This document shows positions 9,211 to 17,306 of a DNA stretch of 64,000 nucleotides, in pieces. The stretch is from Colwellia psychrerythraea (GTDB lineage: Bacteria > Pseudomonadota > Gammaproteobacteria > Enterobacterales > Alteromonadaceae). The notes under the pieces were generated by a model. It made no database searches, was not told the DNA's origin, and worked only from the letters and a program-made list of their open reading frames with translations. Each line of letters starts with the position of its first letter. Within the stretch, counting starts at the first letter, position 1. A program made the translations under genes and the position numbers. The stretch spans positions 150,866 through 214,865 of the forward strand of contig NZ_JQEC01000044.1 of NCBI RefSeq assembly GCF_000764185.1, given 5' to 3'.

Positions 9211-10170
9211 TTAATATTGACGATCACGATCGTGTAAGTCTTCAAAATGTTGCTCTGCGCCCAATGGTACAATTTGAGTCGGATTAATGGTTACGTGACT
9301 GGCGTAGTAGTGTGTTTTGGTATATTCCAAATCAACGGTTTCTTTCACGCCTGGTACTTGATAAAGCTCATTAACGTAATTACTAATATGATGAAATTCA
9401 CTGAGTTTTTGACGATTACACTTAAAATGACCGTGATATACCGCATCGAAACGAATAAGCGTAGTAAATAAGCGCCAATCAGCTTCAGTAATATTGTCTC
9501 CAACAAGGTAACGCTGTTTTGATAAACGCTCTTCTAACCAATCTAAACTATCAAATAAACTATGGTAAGCATCATTGTAAGCTGCTTGTGTAGTGGCAAA
9601 GCCTGCTTTATACACGCCGTTATTAATGGTGTCATAAATACGTGCATTTACAGTTTCAATTTCTTCTCGTTGGACAACAGGGAAGTAATCATCGCTATTG
9701 CCCGTTAGCTCATTAAAGGCAGAGTTAAACATTCTGATTATTTCAATGGATTCATTATTAACAATCGTCTTGGTTTTTTTGTCCCATAAAATCGGCACAG
9801 TTACTCGACCTTCGTAGCTTGGATCTGCTTTTAAATATAACTGGTAGGCATAATCTAACGCATACAGAGAATCGCCATGTTCGCCATATTCACTAAATTC
9901 CCAACCATTTTCCATCATTTCAGCTTTTACCACACTGACCGAAATAGCGGCTTCAAGTTGTTTTAATTTTCGGAATATCAGCGTTCTATGTGCCCAAGGA
10001 CATGCCAGTGAAACATATAGGTGATAACGCCCAGCTTCTGGGGTAAATGTACTACCTTCTACTGAAGAAATTTGATCTCTAAATCGACTGTCTTGACGAA
10101 CAAACTCACCTTTACTTTCATCTGTGTCGTACCATTGGTCGACCCATTTACCGTTAACGATTAATCCCAT
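9211..10170 (-). CDS. Glutathionyl-hydroquinone reductase (YqjG-like, xi-class GST)
   Basis: A 319-residue cytosolic enzyme expected to reduce glutathionyl-hydroquinones to hydroquinones using glutathione. The catalytic Cys is C57 in the SLACPWAHR motif, the Cys-Pro-Trp signature that separates xi-class GSTs from ordinary ones. The all-helical GST C-terminal domain follows (about residues 165-300). A strong AGGAG ribosome site precedes ATG 10170. It sits between a DoxX protein and a pirin on the same strand, the arrangement known around yqjG. Confidence 0.9.
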   Translation of the reverse strand: MGLIVNGKWVDQWYDTDESKGEFVRQDSRFRDQISSVEGSTFTPEAGRYHLYVSLACPWAHRTLIFRKLKQLEAAISVSVVKAEMMENGWEFSEYGEHGDSLYALDYAYQLYLKADPSYEGRVTVPILWDKKTKTIVNNESIEIIRMFNSAFNELTGNSDDYFPVVQREEIETVNARIYDTINNGVYKAGFATTQAAYNDAYHSLFDSLDWLEERLSKQRYLVGDNITEADWRLFTTLIRFDAVYHGHFKCNRQKLSEFHHISNYVNELYQVPGVKETVDLEYTKTHYYASHVTINPTQIVPLGAEQHFEDLHDRDRQY

Positions 10171-10257
10171 GACAAACTCCTAAATTTTGTAAGTTAAGCC
10201 AATAATTTATCTATTGGCTGGTAATAAAAAATATTTAATTTTGGTGCCTTTTACTGC

Positions 10258-10716
10258 TTAAGCTGCTTTGTTTAGCGCTTGATAAATTTTTTCATCAACT
10301 GAGTACTTACCGCCGCCTTGAATAAATAGCGCAAGTGTTATGGCTATTAACGACAAACCGAACTCATAACCGTTGTTAGCCATGAACAAACCGTTATCGA
10401 TATGCACAGTCACAATGGCAACAAGCATGGTGATGGCTAAAACAAAACTGGTTGGTCTGGTAAGAAAACCAATAATTAATAATAAACCGCCAAAAAACTC
10501 AGCGCTGCCGGCCATTAATGCCATTAGGTAGCCTGGCGCTAAACCAATAGACTCCAGCCATTGTCCAGTGCCGTTTAAACCATAACCGCCAAACCATGCA
10601 AAAAGTTTTTGTGCGCCATGAGCGGTAAAAATAATGCCTGCGATTAATCGCAATGGTAGCGCCGATAAAGATTGTTCAGTTTTAGTGATGCGGTTAGTAA
10701 TGTTTTTAATGTTCAT
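10258..10716 (-). CDS. DoxX family membrane protein (YqjF-like)
   Basis: A 152-residue inner-membrane protein with four hydrophobic segments. The DoxX landmarks are the RLIAGIIFTAHGAQKLF segment and a GSAEFFGGLLLIIGFLTR segment. It is the first gene of the leftward set with glutathionyl-hydroquinone reductase and pirin, and is divergent from a LysR regulator. This parallels yqjF-yqjG and yhaJ-yhaK in E. coli. DoxX proteins are linked to redox and thiol stress, but a specific reaction is not established for this type. Confidence 0.88.
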   Translation of the reverse strand: MNIKNITNRITKTEQSLSALPLRLIAGIIFTAHGAQKLFAWFGGYGLNGTGQWLESIGLAPGYLMALMAGSAEFFGGLLLIIGFLTRPTSFVLAITMLVAIVTVHIDNGLFMANNGYEFGLSLIAITLALFIQGGGKYSVDEKIYQALNKAA

Positions 10717-10784
10717 GATTTTTCGCCTTTTAGGTTGTTCGCTGTATGTCGTTAATTGACTATGTAGCTATTATATAAGTAGAA

Positions 10785-10797
10785 TATTCATTGAATA
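10785..10797. promoter_or_regulatory. Palindrome TATTCA-T-TGAATA, candidate LysR site
   Basis: A perfect 6-1-6 dyad of the T-N11-A type in the divergent region between the DoxX gene and the LysR gene. LysR regulators usually bind such sites next to their own gene. Confidence 0.45.
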
Positions 10798-10819
10798 ACC
10801 CCTACTATTTGTTTGATAT

Positions 10820-10836
10820 GTTCAAATTTTTTGAAC
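10820..10836. promoter_or_regulatory. Palindrome GTTCAAA..TTTGAAC, candidate LysR site
   Basis: A perfect 7-3-7 dyad located 59 bases before the LysR start codon. Together with the dyad at 10785 it forms a plausible two-site LysR operator. Confidence 0.5.
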
Positions 10837-10894
10837 AGTTAAGTATTTCAATTAAACTAACTTTTAGATTGCACAATATTTCGGATAAATACAG

Positions 10895-11797
10895 ATGAAC
10901 ACACCGCCTATTAGCATTGAAGCGTTACTGGTATTAGACGCCATAGACCACCGTGGCAGTTATGCGGCAGCAGCAGAGCAATTAAATAAAGTACCATCAG
11001 CGCTTTCTTATATAGTGCAAAAATTAGAAGAACAGTTAAATGTGACGCTATTTGTGCGACAAGGGCGACGCGCGGTACTTACACCAGCAGGTAAACACTT
11101 ATTAGTAGAAGGACGTAAAGTCTTGTTTGCCATCAATGCACTGTCAGAACAAACTCAAACCATTGCCAATGGCTGGGAACCTAAGATACGCATTGCTTGC
11201 GACTCAATTATCGATATCAAACCTATTTTCACGGGTATACAAGGCTTTTTAGTTGAGCATGAAAATATTGAAATTGATGTACAAGAAGAAGTTATGAATG
11301 GTACTTGGGAAGCACTAATTGATGACAGAGTAGACTTAGTGATTGGCGCCCCTGCACCTATCCCTAATCAAAAAGGTATACGTGCAATAAAAGCAGGTCA
11401 GTTAGAAAGCGTTTTGGTGGTAGCTAAGTCACATGCCCTAACAAAACAGCAGTCAATCAAGCAAGTAATGCAACCGAGCGACTTAACAAAGTATCGCAGT
11501 GTGATTGTGCATGACTCCTCGCAAAATGAAATTCCTTGGTCGGTTAATGTAATTGAAGGCAGCCAACACTTTTTTGTTAGCTCTGTTACTCAGAAAATAG
11601 CTGCCATTATTGCCGGAATAGGCATTGGGCATTTACCAAAATATATGGCACAACCCTATATAAAAACTGGCGAGCTAGTGATTATTGAATTAACAGAGCA
11701 GCCTGCCCCGCAAGACCTATATATGGCTTGGAAAATAGCCAATAAAGGTAAAGGCTTAAGTAAACTAAAAGATATATTATCGAAACTAGCAAGCTAG
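10895..11797 (+). CDS. LysR family transcriptional regulator (YhaJ-like)
   Basis: A 300-residue regulator with an N-terminal winged helix-turn-helix (residues 4-62, with the typical GSYAAAAEQLNKVPSALSY and LEEQLNVTLFVR stretches) and a periplasmic-binding-protein-like effector domain (about 90-295). It is divergent from the DoxX/hydroquinone reductase/pirin genes, the same context as E. coli YhaJ, which activates yqjF and yhaK homologues in response to aromatic breakdown products. Two palindromes lie in the shared promoter region. The effector here is not known. Confidence 0.88.
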   Translation: MNTPPISIEALLVLDAIDHRGSYAAAAEQLNKVPSALSYIVQKLEEQLNVTLFVRQGRRAVLTPAGKHLLVEGRKVLFAINALSEQTQTIANGWEPKIRIACDSIIDIKPIFTGIQGFLVEHENIEIDVQEEVMNGTWEALIDDRVDLVIGAPAPIPNQKGIRAIKAGQLESVLVVAKSHALTKQQSIKQVMQPSDLTKYRSVIVHDSSQNEIPWSVNVIEGSQHFFVSSVTQKIAAIIAGIGIGHLPKYMAQPYIKTGELVIIELTEQPAPQDLYMAWKIANKGKGLSKLKDILSKLAS

Positions 11798-11935
11798 CAT
11801 TAGTTGAAATTAAAGAGCCATTACATAAGAAAAAATAATAAAGCTAACCACAATCGCAGCATTAATTAGCACATCAGCTGCTAAAGATGCAGTGAAAATG
11901 TAGCATAAAAAATATACCGTTTTAAATACTGCATT

Positions 11936-11967
11936 ATTGCTGCCCCCATCACAAAGAAGGCAGCAAT
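11936..11967. terminator. Hairpin between convergent genes
   Basis: ATTGCTGCC pairs with GGCAGCAAT around a 14-base loop. A short GTTTT follows on the plus strand. It lies between the LysR gene and the leftward His-rich protein gene and probably serves one or both. Confidence 0.45.
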
Positions 11968-11976
11968 AGTTTTACC

Positions 11977-12336
11977 TTAGTGCGAATGACCGTGACCGCT
12001 TTTAGCAGCAAGAGTATTTTTAACCTCTTTAATTTCTCCTTTTTTACTTATGTTGAAATAGAATGTTTCGTTGGTTTTGCTATTCATCGCTTTTACGATG
12101 TAATTGCTATCACCCTCTTCAACTATGCTAAATTGCTCTTTAGTGACATCAGCCCATGACTTATCAATTTTTCCCACGGACATGCCATGATCTTTAAAAG
12201 ACAGCATTTTTGCTGAGGTTTGCGCTACCTCTAACACTTTGTCAGCTGTTATTTTGCCATGCCCATCGGAATGAGCAAAAACTGTCGCCGATAACGCGAA
12301 AGAAGAGATTAGTATTATTTTCTTTATTATATTCAT
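11977..12336 (-). CDS. Periplasmic His-rich small protein (DUF6488-like)
   Basis: A 119-residue exported protein with a clear signal peptide (MNIIKKIILISSFALSATVFA). Histidine-rich ends follow: HSDGHG just after cleavage and GHGHSH at the C-terminus. It resembles small proteins labelled DUF6488 as I remember them. His clusters at both ends suggest periplasmic binding of a transition metal, but this is inference. It is the last gene of the hupE-anchor set. An AAGG ribosome site precedes the start. Confidence 0.65.
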   Translation of the reverse strand: MNIIKKIILISSFALSATVFAHSDGHGKITADKVLEVAQTSAKMLSFKDHGMSVGKIDKSWADVTKEQFSIVEEGDSNYIVKAMNSKTNETFYFNISKKGEIKEVKNTLAAKSGHGHSH

Positions 12337-12428
12337 ATTTTTACCTTACTTATATTGAGAGCTTAATTGAGAAATTTAATGAGTGTTTAATTGCATACTT
12401 ACTTGATATAAATTATTCCAATAGATAA

Positions 12429-12941
12429 CTACTTAAGACCTTCAATGGCATATTCACCATTAAAAATAAGTTGAACCTGAATATCTTTATTTGATTTATT
12501 TTTCCAGTACCAGCCGTGTGAACCCTCAAATGGTGCGGTGAAACTGCCCTTCATCTCGTTGGCAGTAGCAATGGTATAAGACTCGAAATAACCGGTGGTA
12601 TCGCCCTTAGGCTCACCGTGTAAATCAACATAAAGTTCACCACTCTCGGTTGTCCACTCGTAAGTCGCTTTACTGTACTGTTTCATGGCAAGTTTATATT
12701 CTATGCCCTTGCCCGCTGGTACAATTAAAATCACTGAGTCCTGCTGACCTTGTTTCGATACTGCAGTGTCAACTGGTTTGGCTTCGTTATTAAATACTGT
12801 TAGGCCAAGCTTTTCACCAACCCCTGTAGGGTCAATGTTATATTCTGCCGGCAAAATAAATAGCACTAACACAACAATAGCGATGACTAACGAAATAACT
12901 GTCGCTTTTAGCAGTGAGCGACTCTTTTGATTTGTTTCCAT
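12429..12941 (-). CDS. Membrane-anchored periplasmic protein next to hupE
   Basis: A 170-residue protein with one N-terminal membrane anchor (residues 12-34) and a periplasmic beta-rich domain. The start at 12941 is preferred to an upstream ATG because GAGAA lies eight bases before it and the upstream ATG has no ribosome site. Similar proteins called 'transmembrane anchor protein' occur beside HupE/UreJ-like genes in marine gammaproteobacteria. The domain has conserved-looking patches such as VPAGKGIEYKL and FEGSHGWYWKN. No enzyme motif is seen. It is likely an accessory part of a HupE-linked metal system and sits 40 bases from the hupE-like stop codon. Confidence 0.65.
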   Translation of the reverse strand: METNQKSRSLLKATVISLVIAIVVLVLFILPAEYNIDPTGVGEKLGLTVFNNEAKPVDTAVSKQGQQDSVILIVPAGKGIEYKLAMKQYSKATYEWTTESGELYVDLHGEPKGDTTGYFESYTIATANEMKGSFTAPFEGSHGWYWKNKSNKDIQVQLIFNGEYAIEGLK

Positions 12942-12980
12942 AAATAATGTTCTCATAATGTTTGTTAACTTTAATTCGAG

Positions 12981-13694
12981 TTATTGAAGAAAGTATCCGG
13001 TTAATTGCATACCAACAAGCATAAAACCTGCGCTCATTAAGGCTGTATTGGTGGTGGTAGCGAATTTATTGAAACTTGAAAATTGACGCCAATAGTTAAT
13101 CGCGAGCAAAATGAACATCAAAGCAAGCAACTGCCCAAGTTCAACACCAATATTAAAAGCAAGTAAATTAGTGGCCAGCCCTTCTGTTGGTAGTTGAAAT
13201 TCTTGAATTTTAGTTGCCAAACCAAAGCCGTGAAATAAGCCAAAAATAAGCACAGCCTTTTTAGGGTTAGGTTGGGTACCAAAAAAGTGTTTAAAACCGC
13301 CAAGGTTATCAAAACCTTTATAGATAACAGACAGGCCGATAACAGCGTCAATTAAGTAAGCATTTACTTGAATATTGGCAAGTACACCCGTCATTAGCGT
13401 TAAACTATGACCAATGGTGAACATGCTTACATAAAGCAATACATCCTTACCTCGATGTAAAAAGAACAAAACGCCTACTAAAAAAAGTAAGTGGTCATAG
13501 CCGGTGAGCATATGTTTTGCGCCAATATACATAAATGGCAAGATTTGCACGCCAGTATTATTTTGCAGAAAATTGCGTGTACTATCGTCTACCCCATGGG
13601 CAAAAACTTCTACAGAAGCCATCGCACAAAGGATAAGCAGAGGGTACAGCAAATAGGTTAGTTTCAACTTTCCTAACATAAGTTTTCCTAACAT
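12981..13694 (-). CDS. HupE/UreJ_2-like membrane protein
   Basis: A polytopic inner-membrane protein with about six helices after a signal-like segment. It has the histidine pattern of the HupE/UreJ superfamily: HMLTGYDHLLFL, FTIGHSLTL and LFHGFGLA. Family members are linked to nickel or cobalt uptake or to metal resistance; the substrate here is unknown. The start region holds a 15-bp duplication (MLGKL MLGKL) that gives two ATGs, at 13694 and 13679, each with its own ribosome site (AAAGGG and AGGA). I list the outer one. A TTG further upstream has no ribosome site. It heads the operon with the anchor and His-rich proteins. Two BlaI-type palindromes lie upstream. Confidence 0.8.
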   Translation of the reverse strand: MLGKLMLGKLKLTYLLYPLLILCAMASVEVFAHGVDDSTRNFLQNNTGVQILPFMYIGAKHMLTGYDHLLFLVGVLFFLHRGKDVLLYVSMFTIGHSLTLMTGVLANIQVNAYLIDAVIGLSVIYKGFDNLGGFKHFFGTQPNPKKAVLIFGLFHGFGLATKIQEFQLPTEGLATNLLAFNIGVELGQLLALMFILLAINYWRQFSSFNKFATTTNTALMSAGFMLVGMQLTGYFLQ

Positions 13695-13966
13695 TAATTT
13701 ACCCTTTAATTTCAATTGAATAAGTGCTATTTACTGCACTCTATTTAGTATCTATTGTCTATAACAAACAATATAAAGCGAGCAGAATAAACAGCGTTAT
13801 GTTGGTAGAGAAGATAACTCCTCCGGTGACAATGGTTGCTAATGGCTATTGAACTTCAGATCTATGCCGACATTTAACATGCGCCTTGTTGAATAAGGGC
13901 TTGTTACGCAAAAGATCTCAATGAAACTAAGCATAATCCGGCAATATTTAGTGTTCTCAAGGCCAT

Positions 13967-13987
13967 AAACCTATCGCCGATAGGTTT
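13967..13987. promoter_or_regulatory. BlaI-type operator O4 upstream of hupE
   Basis: A perfect palindrome with 10-bp arms (AAACCTATCG and CGATAGGTTT) around one base. It has the same pattern as three other sites near the blaI-like gene. Confidence 0.7.
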
Positions 13988-14081
13988 TGTACCTGTGTTT
14001 TATTGAGTCGGCATGGTGCCTACCCCCCTTTTATTTAAAATATGAGTTAAGAAGTAGAATTTAAAATAAGTAGGTCATTAC

Positions 14082-14102
14082 AAACCGACCGACGGTCGGT
14101 TT
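14082..14102. promoter_or_regulatory. BlaI-type operator O3 between the M56 gene and hupE
   Basis: A perfect palindrome with 10-bp arms (AAACCGACCG and CGGTCGGTTT) around one base. It lies 24 bases beyond the M56 peptidase stop codon and upstream of the hupE operon. Confidence 0.7.
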
Positions 14103-14126
14103 TTCAATTAAAAAAAAGCTCAAATA

Positions 14127-15089
14127 TTAGTGGCTTAACACTGTCTCGATCAAATGATGTACGCCATCAATTGAAGAAAAACACACAGCTAAAATAAAGA
14201 TAACTAAAACAACGGTAAGCATCTTATTAACTGGTTTTAAGTTTAATTGTCCTAATAAAAAATAAACCCGCTGCTCTAATACATCAGCGCCAAAATTAGC
14301 CACCAGCTCATTATTTTTTACTGGTGAATACAAGGCATTTAGGCGAGCTGCCTTCACCAATGTACTGGCTACAAAGGTAGAGGTTATATCATTATTTACC
14401 ACGGCATTATCGGCAGCTTGTTCCATGGCCAGCGTCATATGAAGCTTGAGATGAGCCGCTAATGAAGGTATAAAAAAAGCCGTGAAAATACTAAATAACC
14501 ACTTCTTTAATGGATCATTCATCTTGGCATGTGCTCTTTCATGGCCAAGAATTACCGCTATTTCTTCGTCAGTCATTTCCTTTAACATGCCTGAGGTGAT
14601 AAAACATTTCTTGTCAATAAAACCCGCGGTAAAAGCACTCGATTCAGCTAGTTCAATCTCAAAAACACCACGTGTTAAAGGTTTTGAAAAGCTAGTGAGC
14701 TGCGCTAAATCTTGATGATGACGTTTTAGCTGAATAAGCTTTTTTACTAAGATATATAAAGTGAAAATTAAGGCTATTATTAGGGTTGCACCATGCCAAC
14801 TTAAGCTGCTAAATACGCTCATATGATGCCAGTGAGCATAGTCTAATTCTGCTTCAAATATCGTGGCGGATGTATAGCCATTTAGGAATACCAAGGCAAC
14901 AAATATACTTGTTAGCCAAGGTAATATTACTAACAGCCACAAGACGATTTTTCTGGATTTTACCTGCAAACTGATAAATTTTTGCGTGAGCAAAGAGACA
15001 ATTGCTGAGACAGTGAGGTTGGCAATAACAAACGCTAGAATAACAATTGTTATTATATTCAACCAAACAGCTAATTGACCTGTAACCAT
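14127..15089 (-). CDS. M56 family membrane metallopeptidase (BlaR1-like, no sensor domain)
   Basis: A 320-residue membrane protein with helices near residues 8-34, 48-70, 100-118 and at the C-terminus. It has a zinc peptidase HExxH motif at H183-E184-R-A-H187 in LGHERAHAKMNDP. It corresponds to the peptidase half of BlaR1/MecR1 but lacks their extracellular penicillin-binding domain, so the signal is unlikely to be a beta-lactam. In BlaR1 systems the peptidase triggers loss of the BlaI repressor. It starts three bases after the blaI stop codon, so the two are translationally linked. Confidence 0.85.
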   Translation of the reverse strand: MVTGQLAVWLNIITIVILAFVIANLTVSAIVSLLTQKFISLQVKSRKIVLWLLVILPWLTSIFVALVFLNGYTSATIFEAELDYAHWHHMSVFSSLSWHGATLIIALIFTLYILVKKLIQLKRHHQDLAQLTSFSKPLTRGVFEIELAESSAFTAGFIDKKCFITSGMLKEMTDEEIAVILGHERAHAKMNDPLKKWLFSIFTAFFIPSLAAHLKLHMTLAMEQAADNAVVNNDITSTFVASTLVKAARLNALYSPVKNNELVANFGADVLEQRVYFLLGQLNLKPVNKMLTVVLVIFILAVCFSSIDGVHHLIETVLSH

Positions 15090-15092
15090 CGA

Positions 15093-15473
15093 TTAATTAC
15101 CTTTCGCTAGCTTTATACGTTGGGCTTCAATTAAAGACTCTAATTTATTGAGTTGCTCTTCATTAAAATCTGCTGACATAGAAGAAAAAGCTGCCACTAA
15201 ACTATTATCGTCAGTTACGAAATCGCTAGTAACTGAGCGGATCAACTGGCCAATCAATTCATATCGTTCAACTTTTGGCTGATATTGAAAAGCGTTGGTC
15301 ACTTTATGACGAGATAATAATTCTTTTTTATAGAGGCGATCTAAAGTGCTTTGGTAAGTATTTAAACTGCCGCCTCTGATCTTTTCAAAATGCTTGAAGA
15401 CTGCTTTTACATCTGCAGATTTATGTTGCCATAAATACTGCAACACTAATTTCTCTACTTCACCAAGTTGCAT
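15093..15473 (-). CDS. BlaI/MecI/CopY family repressor
   Basis: A 126-residue winged-helix protein. The DNA-binding half (residues 1-75) has the family layout LGEVEKLVLQYLWQHKSADVK...YQSTLDRLYKKELL, followed by a short dimerisation region. It pairs with the M56 peptidase just downstream. Two copies of a 21-bp palindrome lie directly upstream (15493, 15529), consistent with autorepression. Two more precede hupE, suggesting that operon is its other target. Confidence 0.88.
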   Translation of the reverse strand: MQLGEVEKLVLQYLWQHKSADVKAVFKHFEKIRGGSLNTYQSTLDRLYKKELLSRHKVTNAFQYQPKVERYELIGQLIRSVTSDFVTDDNSLVAAFSSMSADFNEEQLNKLESLIEAQRIKLAKGN

Positions 15474-15492
15474 AAATATAACCTTAAATCTA

Positions 15493-15513
15493 AAACCGAC
15501 CGCCGATAGGTTT
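15493..15513. promoter_or_regulatory. BlaI-type operator O1
   Basis: Near-perfect palindrome (AAACCGACCG and CGATAGGTTT arms) located 20 bases upstream of the blaI start codon. Confidence 0.7.
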
Positions 15514-15528
15514 AATGTACAAGATCAA

Positions 15529-15549
15529 AAACCGACCGTCAATAGGTTT
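15529..15549. promoter_or_regulatory. BlaI-type operator O2
   Basis: Second palindrome upstream of blaI (AAACCGACCG and CAATAGGTTT arms). Its centre is 36 bp from that of O1. One arm is degenerate. Confidence 0.65.
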
Positions 15550-15630
15550 TAAAAATATTATCACTAACATCGAGCGCTGGCCGAAGTTTGGCCTTCAAAT
15601 ACTAACGAAGATCGTATTTGGGAGTACGCA

Positions 15631-15667
15631 AAAAAAATGCACCCTCTCTTGATGAGAAGGTGCATTA
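15631..15667 (-). terminator. Intrinsic terminator of the DUF3297 gene
   Basis: A 13-bp stem (AATGCACC.CTCTC with GAGAAGGTGCATT, one mismatch) followed on the minus strand by seven Ts. Confidence 0.8.
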
Positions 15668-15733
15668 TCAATACAAAACTTAATTTTTCTGCTACTAGCA
15701 GTCATTAAGTTATTGGTTTTTCAGTGATGCATC

Positions 15734-15988
15734 TTAACGATAAAATGCTTCAACGGCACCTTTTAGCTTAATCATAAGCGGTTGTCCGCGACGGTCTAAC
15801 GCTTTAGGTGATGGAATTTTTACCCAGCCTTCACTAATGCAATATTCTTCAACATCGAAACGTTCTTTGCCGTTAAGACGAATACCAATATCATGTTCGA
15901 AAATTTCTTCCACGTGGTGTGGGCTACGAGGGTTGCCAGAAAGGTGATCTGGTAAAGCGGGTTTTGAGGTAGCATCGTTCATGTTCAT
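15734..15988 (-). CDS. DUF3297 family protein
   Basis: An 84-residue soluble protein that matches DUF3297 along its whole length: LPDHLSGNPRSPHH near the N-terminus, GIRLNGKER, VEEYCISEGWVKIP and ALDRRGQPLMIKLKG near the end. The function of the family is unknown. It has its own terminator. The start may be this ATG or the ATG two codons later; AGG lies at a suitable distance for the second. Confidence 0.85.
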   Translation of the reverse strand: MNMNDATSKPALPDHLSGNPRSPHHVEEIFEHDIGIRLNGKERFDVEEYCISEGWVKIPSPKALDRRGQPLMIKLKGAVEAFYR

Positions 15989-16388
15989 GACCTGTAGTAA
16001 ATATAAAGTGCGCTATTGTAGGCAATATAGGCAGACCTCTCAAGAGCTGCTCTAATAAATGTTAGCCTACGGTGTCTGGTTTAAAAAATACCTAGATTAC
16101 TGAACATTCAAGTAATTTAAAAACTCATGCATTGCAAAACACTCTAAAGCGGCTGATTACCAGCCGTTATGTGCAAAAACTCCAAACATAGCTCCAATAC
16201 AGCCCTATAAACTAGAAATACCGTCTAATTAGCTCTTAAATGGAAATAGTGAGTTTATTTTTAGGTTATTACTCTTGATATGAATTCCAATTATTATTGT
16301 TGTATTGAATAAGTCGCACTTTCATTGATGGCAAAGGTAGATGTGACTTGATTAACTTAATAATTATAGTTTTTAAAAGGAACAAGTA
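15989..16388. other. Intergenic region with a small hairpin, no gene found
   Basis: It separates divergent DUF3297 and pirin genes. A 6-bp hairpin (CGGCTG/CAGCCG) lies at 16150-16166 without a T tract. Nothing else is supportable. Confidence 0.4.
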
Positions 16389-17258
16389 ATGCACATATAT
16401 AAAGTAGGTAATCAACGTATTGATGGCTTAATACCCGGAACTAGTGGTGAACGTGCCTTTCCAACCAAGCAATTAGGCTATCAATCAAAGGACAATTTAA
16501 ACGGTACCGATCCCTTTATCATGCTTGACCATATTGGCCCATCAAAAATGGCGGAAGGTTGGAGGTTAGGTGGCCAAGAAGGCATTCACCCACACCGTGG
16601 TTTTGAAACCATGACCTTTATGTTTAAAGGTAATTTACATCACTTGGATACGGTATTTACTGAACGTCCTTTATTAACCAATGGCTCAGTACAGCAAATG
16701 AATGCAGGCAAAGGCATTCGTCATGGCGGTGACTTTTGGGCTGATGAAGATGACAGTGAGTTTCATGAAATTCAATTATGGATCAATAACCCTGCCGACA
16801 AAAAAATGAGCGAACCTTATGTACGCAATTATTCTGCCAACAATATTTCCAGCTTTGAACAAGACGGTATTCAGCTGCGCCTGATTGCTGGCAGCTATCA
16901 AGGAGAAAAAGGGCCGGTGCAAACATTTGCTGACATTCGTGTTTTACATGGCACAGTCACTCAGCAGCATAATAAAGATAAACCTAGTTATATTGCGCTC
17001 GAACAGCAACATGCCAGTCAACTAATATTTGTGATGACCGGTAGTGTGCAAGTAAATGAAAAAGTAGTGCATGCTGGTGAGACAGCAGTTTTAAAAAATC
17101 TTCCAGAAATAGTTCTAAGTGGTGAAGAAAACAGTCAGTTTCTGTTAATTAGTGGCAAACCATTAAAAGAGCCCTGTGTTTTTGCTGGACCTTTTGTGAT
17201 GAACAGCCATGAGCAAATTCAACAAGCCTTTGCCGATGTCGATTCCGGGGTATTTTAA
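16389..17258 (+). CDS. Pirin family protein (second copy)
   Basis: A 289-residue bicupin protein, longer than the YhhW-like pirin at 8.4 kb and of the classical pirin size. The N-terminal cupin has HPHRGFETMTFMFKG and an HGGDFW...SEFHEIQLWIN segment, which hold the expected metal-binding histidines and Glu. The C-terminal cupin (about 180-280) ends with a PFVMNSHEQIQQAFAD signature typical of pirins. AAAAGGAA precedes the start. It is followed by a small unknown gene 48 bases downstream on the same strand, probably an operon. Confidence 0.88.
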   Translation: MHIYKVGNQRIDGLIPGTSGERAFPTKQLGYQSKDNLNGTDPFIMLDHIGPSKMAEGWRLGGQEGIHPHRGFETMTFMFKGNLHHLDTVFTERPLLTNGSVQQMNAGKGIRHGGDFWADEDDSEFHEIQLWINNPADKKMSEPYVRNYSANNISSFEQDGIQLRLIAGSYQGEKGPVQTFADIRVLHGTVTQQHNKDKPSYIALEQQHASQLIFVMTGSVQVNEKVVHAGETAVLKNLPEIVLSGEENSQFLLISGKPLKEPCVFAGPFVMNSHEQIQQAFADVDSGVF

Positions 17259-17306
17259 CGTTAACGGATACAACGAACTAATAAAAACAAACATTTGGAG
17301 AAAGAT

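Larger units (their letters stand above)
13695..14126. promoter_or_regulatory. hupE upstream region, no gene found
   Basis: The only clear signals are the two 21-bp palindromes at 13967 and 14082. I see no other ORF or RNA that I can support. Confidence 0.5.

Noticed and set aside
13860..13930. TTGTTGAATAAGGGC-like string resembling an insertion-sequence end
   Set aside because: No matching inverted end or transposase fragment nearby, and the match is short.
16150..16166. CGGCTG/CAGCCG hairpin followed by GTTATG as an attC site
   Set aside because: Only a six-base stem with no extended imperfect palindrome and no cassette-like gene attached.
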